Source: Desulfonatronospira sp.
GTDB lineage: Bacteria > Desulfobacterota > Desulfovibrionia > Desulfovibrionales > Desulfonatronovibrionaceae
Assembly: GCA_003563255.1 (NCBI GenBank)
Contig: PWSL01000054.1
Span: 1-6,384 of the forward strand
Direction: 5' to 3'
Length of the DNA stretch: 6,384 nt
Shown one piece after another: positions 5,668 through 6,384 of this stretch (positions within the stretch are counted from its first letter, which is position 1; each line of letters begins with the position of its first letter). The notes beneath the pieces were generated by a model. The model saw only the letters and a list, made by a program, of their open reading frames with translations. It did not search any database and had not been told where the DNA came from. The translations under genes were made by a program, and so were the position numbers.

Positions 5668-5723
5668 GAACTCCGGTTCTCAAAGGCACCAGAGAACCTT
5701 ACCCTGACCGGGCAATGGAGTTT
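5668..5723 (+). promoter_or_regulatory. Predicted expression platform sequestering the ribosome binding site
   Basis: GAACUCC (5668-5674), just 3' of the aptamer, is complementary to GGAGUUU (5717-5723), which contains the Shine-Dalgarno of the downstream gene. Between them is a perfect 7-bp hairpin, GGUUCUC (5675-5681) / GAGAACC (5692-5698), that would stack on it. There is no U-run, so translational rather than transcriptional control is inferred. Mn2+ binding would be expected to favour P1 and free the ribosome binding site. Confidence 0.5.
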
Positions 5724-5724
5724 T

Positions 5725-6384
5725 ATGTCTCATGTTTCGCAAACAGCCGCCCGGTCCACAAGGCGCAACATGGAAGCATTCCTGATTTCAACCCTTGCTG
5801 TGGGTATTGCCGAGATAGGAGACCGTTCCCTTTTTCTGGCCATCCTTCTAGGTGTTCAGTATCAACGTCCCTGGCCCGTTTTCTGGGGCATGACCACCGG
5901 ACTCTTTTTAAACCAGGCCTTATCCGCGCTTCTGGGCGTCTGGCTGTTCAGGGTAATAAACCCCGAATGGCAGGGCTGGATTGTTGGGACTGTTTTTCTA
6001 ATTATGGCGATATGGGTGCTTATCCCGGATGATGAAAAAAAATTCAAGCAACGCTCAACAGGAAGCATTTTTCTGGCATCTGCACTGGCTTTTTTCATCC
6101 TGGAGATGGCGGACAAGACACAACTGGCTGTGATAACCCTGGCAGGAGCATTTGAAGCCTTTTTACCGGTAGTGGCAGGGGCAACTCTGGGTATTCTATT
6201 AGTTACCACCCCTGCACTCTGGCTCGGCTCCCGCTTTGCTGCCAGGCTGCCCCTGAAATTACTCAGGATATCAGCCTGCTGCCTGTTTCTGCTCATTGGA
6301 GGCTGGGTACTCCTGGATACTGCAGGCATTCTGCCCCATTACGAACTGTTGCAGCCGGCAAGATATTTTGAGGCTCTGCAATAA
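5725..6384 (+). CDS. UPF0016/TMEM165-Gdt1 family membrane protein, probable Mn2+ exporter
   Basis: The 219-residue hydrophobic protein appears to have six membrane segments (roughly 17-42, 50-76, 84-100, 114-138, 142-166 and 174-200) arranged as two related halves. Each half carries the family signature E-x-x-D-[KR]-[ST]: EIGDRS at 30-35 and EMADKT at 127-132. These acidic residues form the cation site in Gdt1/TMEM165/MneA-type Mn2+/Ca2+ transporters of the inner membrane. The second motif has Ala where Gly is more usual. The yybP-ykoY riboswitch upstream points to manganese as the substrate. The frame stays open upstream to an ATG at 5476, but that stretch is the riboswitch and repeat element. 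I prefer 5725, which has GGAG 4 nt upstream; ATG 5770, which gives a 204-residue protein starting MEAFLIST, is also possible. The stop codon coincides with the window end. Confidence 0.9.
   Translation: MSHVSQTAARSTRRNMEAFLISTLAVGIAEIGDRSLFLAILLGVQYQRPWPVFWGMTTGLFLNQALSALLGVWLFRVINPEWQGWIVGTVFLIMAIWVLIPDDEKKFKQRSTGSIFLASALAFFILEMADKTQLAVITLAGAFEAFLPVVAGATLGILLVTTPALWLGSRFAARLPLKLLRISACCLFLLIGGWVLLDTAGILPHYELLQPARYFEALQ

Noticed and set aside
5862..6329. 155-codon open frame on the - strand opposite the UPF0016 gene
   Set aside because: It is antisense to a confidently assigned membrane protein, with no supporting start signal.

Overview
The window carries five complete protein genes and an unusually structured intergenic region. 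Gene content, roughly 50-55% GC and protein style suggest an anaerobic Deltaproteobacterium / Desulfobacterota, perhaps a Desulfovibrionales-type sulfur-metabolising bacterium. That placement is inferred from general resemblance and no search was run.

Positions 1-185 hold a hairpin-forming inverted repeat, a perfect TATAAT and two tandem 16-bp boxes, leading into a three-gene + strand operon (186-2860). The operon encodes class II fructose-1,6-bisphosphatase (glpX), phosphoribulokinase (prk) and ribulose-phosphate 3-epimerase (rpe). Together the enzymes make F6P, interconvert Xu5P and Ru5P, and phosphorylate Ru5P to ribulose-1,5-bisphosphate (RuBP), which is the RuBP-regenerating part of a Calvin-type cycle. 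No RuBisCO lies in the window. A convergent - strand gene (2877-4748) encodes a large FAD/NAD(P)-binding protein of unknown substrate; the two stop codons are 16 bp apart.

Positions 4749-5724 are non-coding. They contain an extended -10 promoter for the flavoprotein gene, a second hairpin of the same family as the one at the left edge, two more copies of the 16-bp box in inverted orientation around it, a 150-nt tract almost free of G, and a nested palindromic element (5370-5545). Next comes a yybP-ykoY-type manganese riboswitch (about 5551-5663) directly upstream of a UPF0016/TMEM165-family membrane protein gene (5725-6384). A stretch just 3' of the aptamer is complementary to that gene's ribosome binding site, which suggests translational control by Mn2+.

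The strongest functional calls are the RuBP operon and the riboswitch/UPF0016 pair. The least explained material is the family of GGGGAC...GTCCCC hairpins and the AAGTKYCGCTGTAGTG boxes, which recur in matching order upstream of two unrelated genes.
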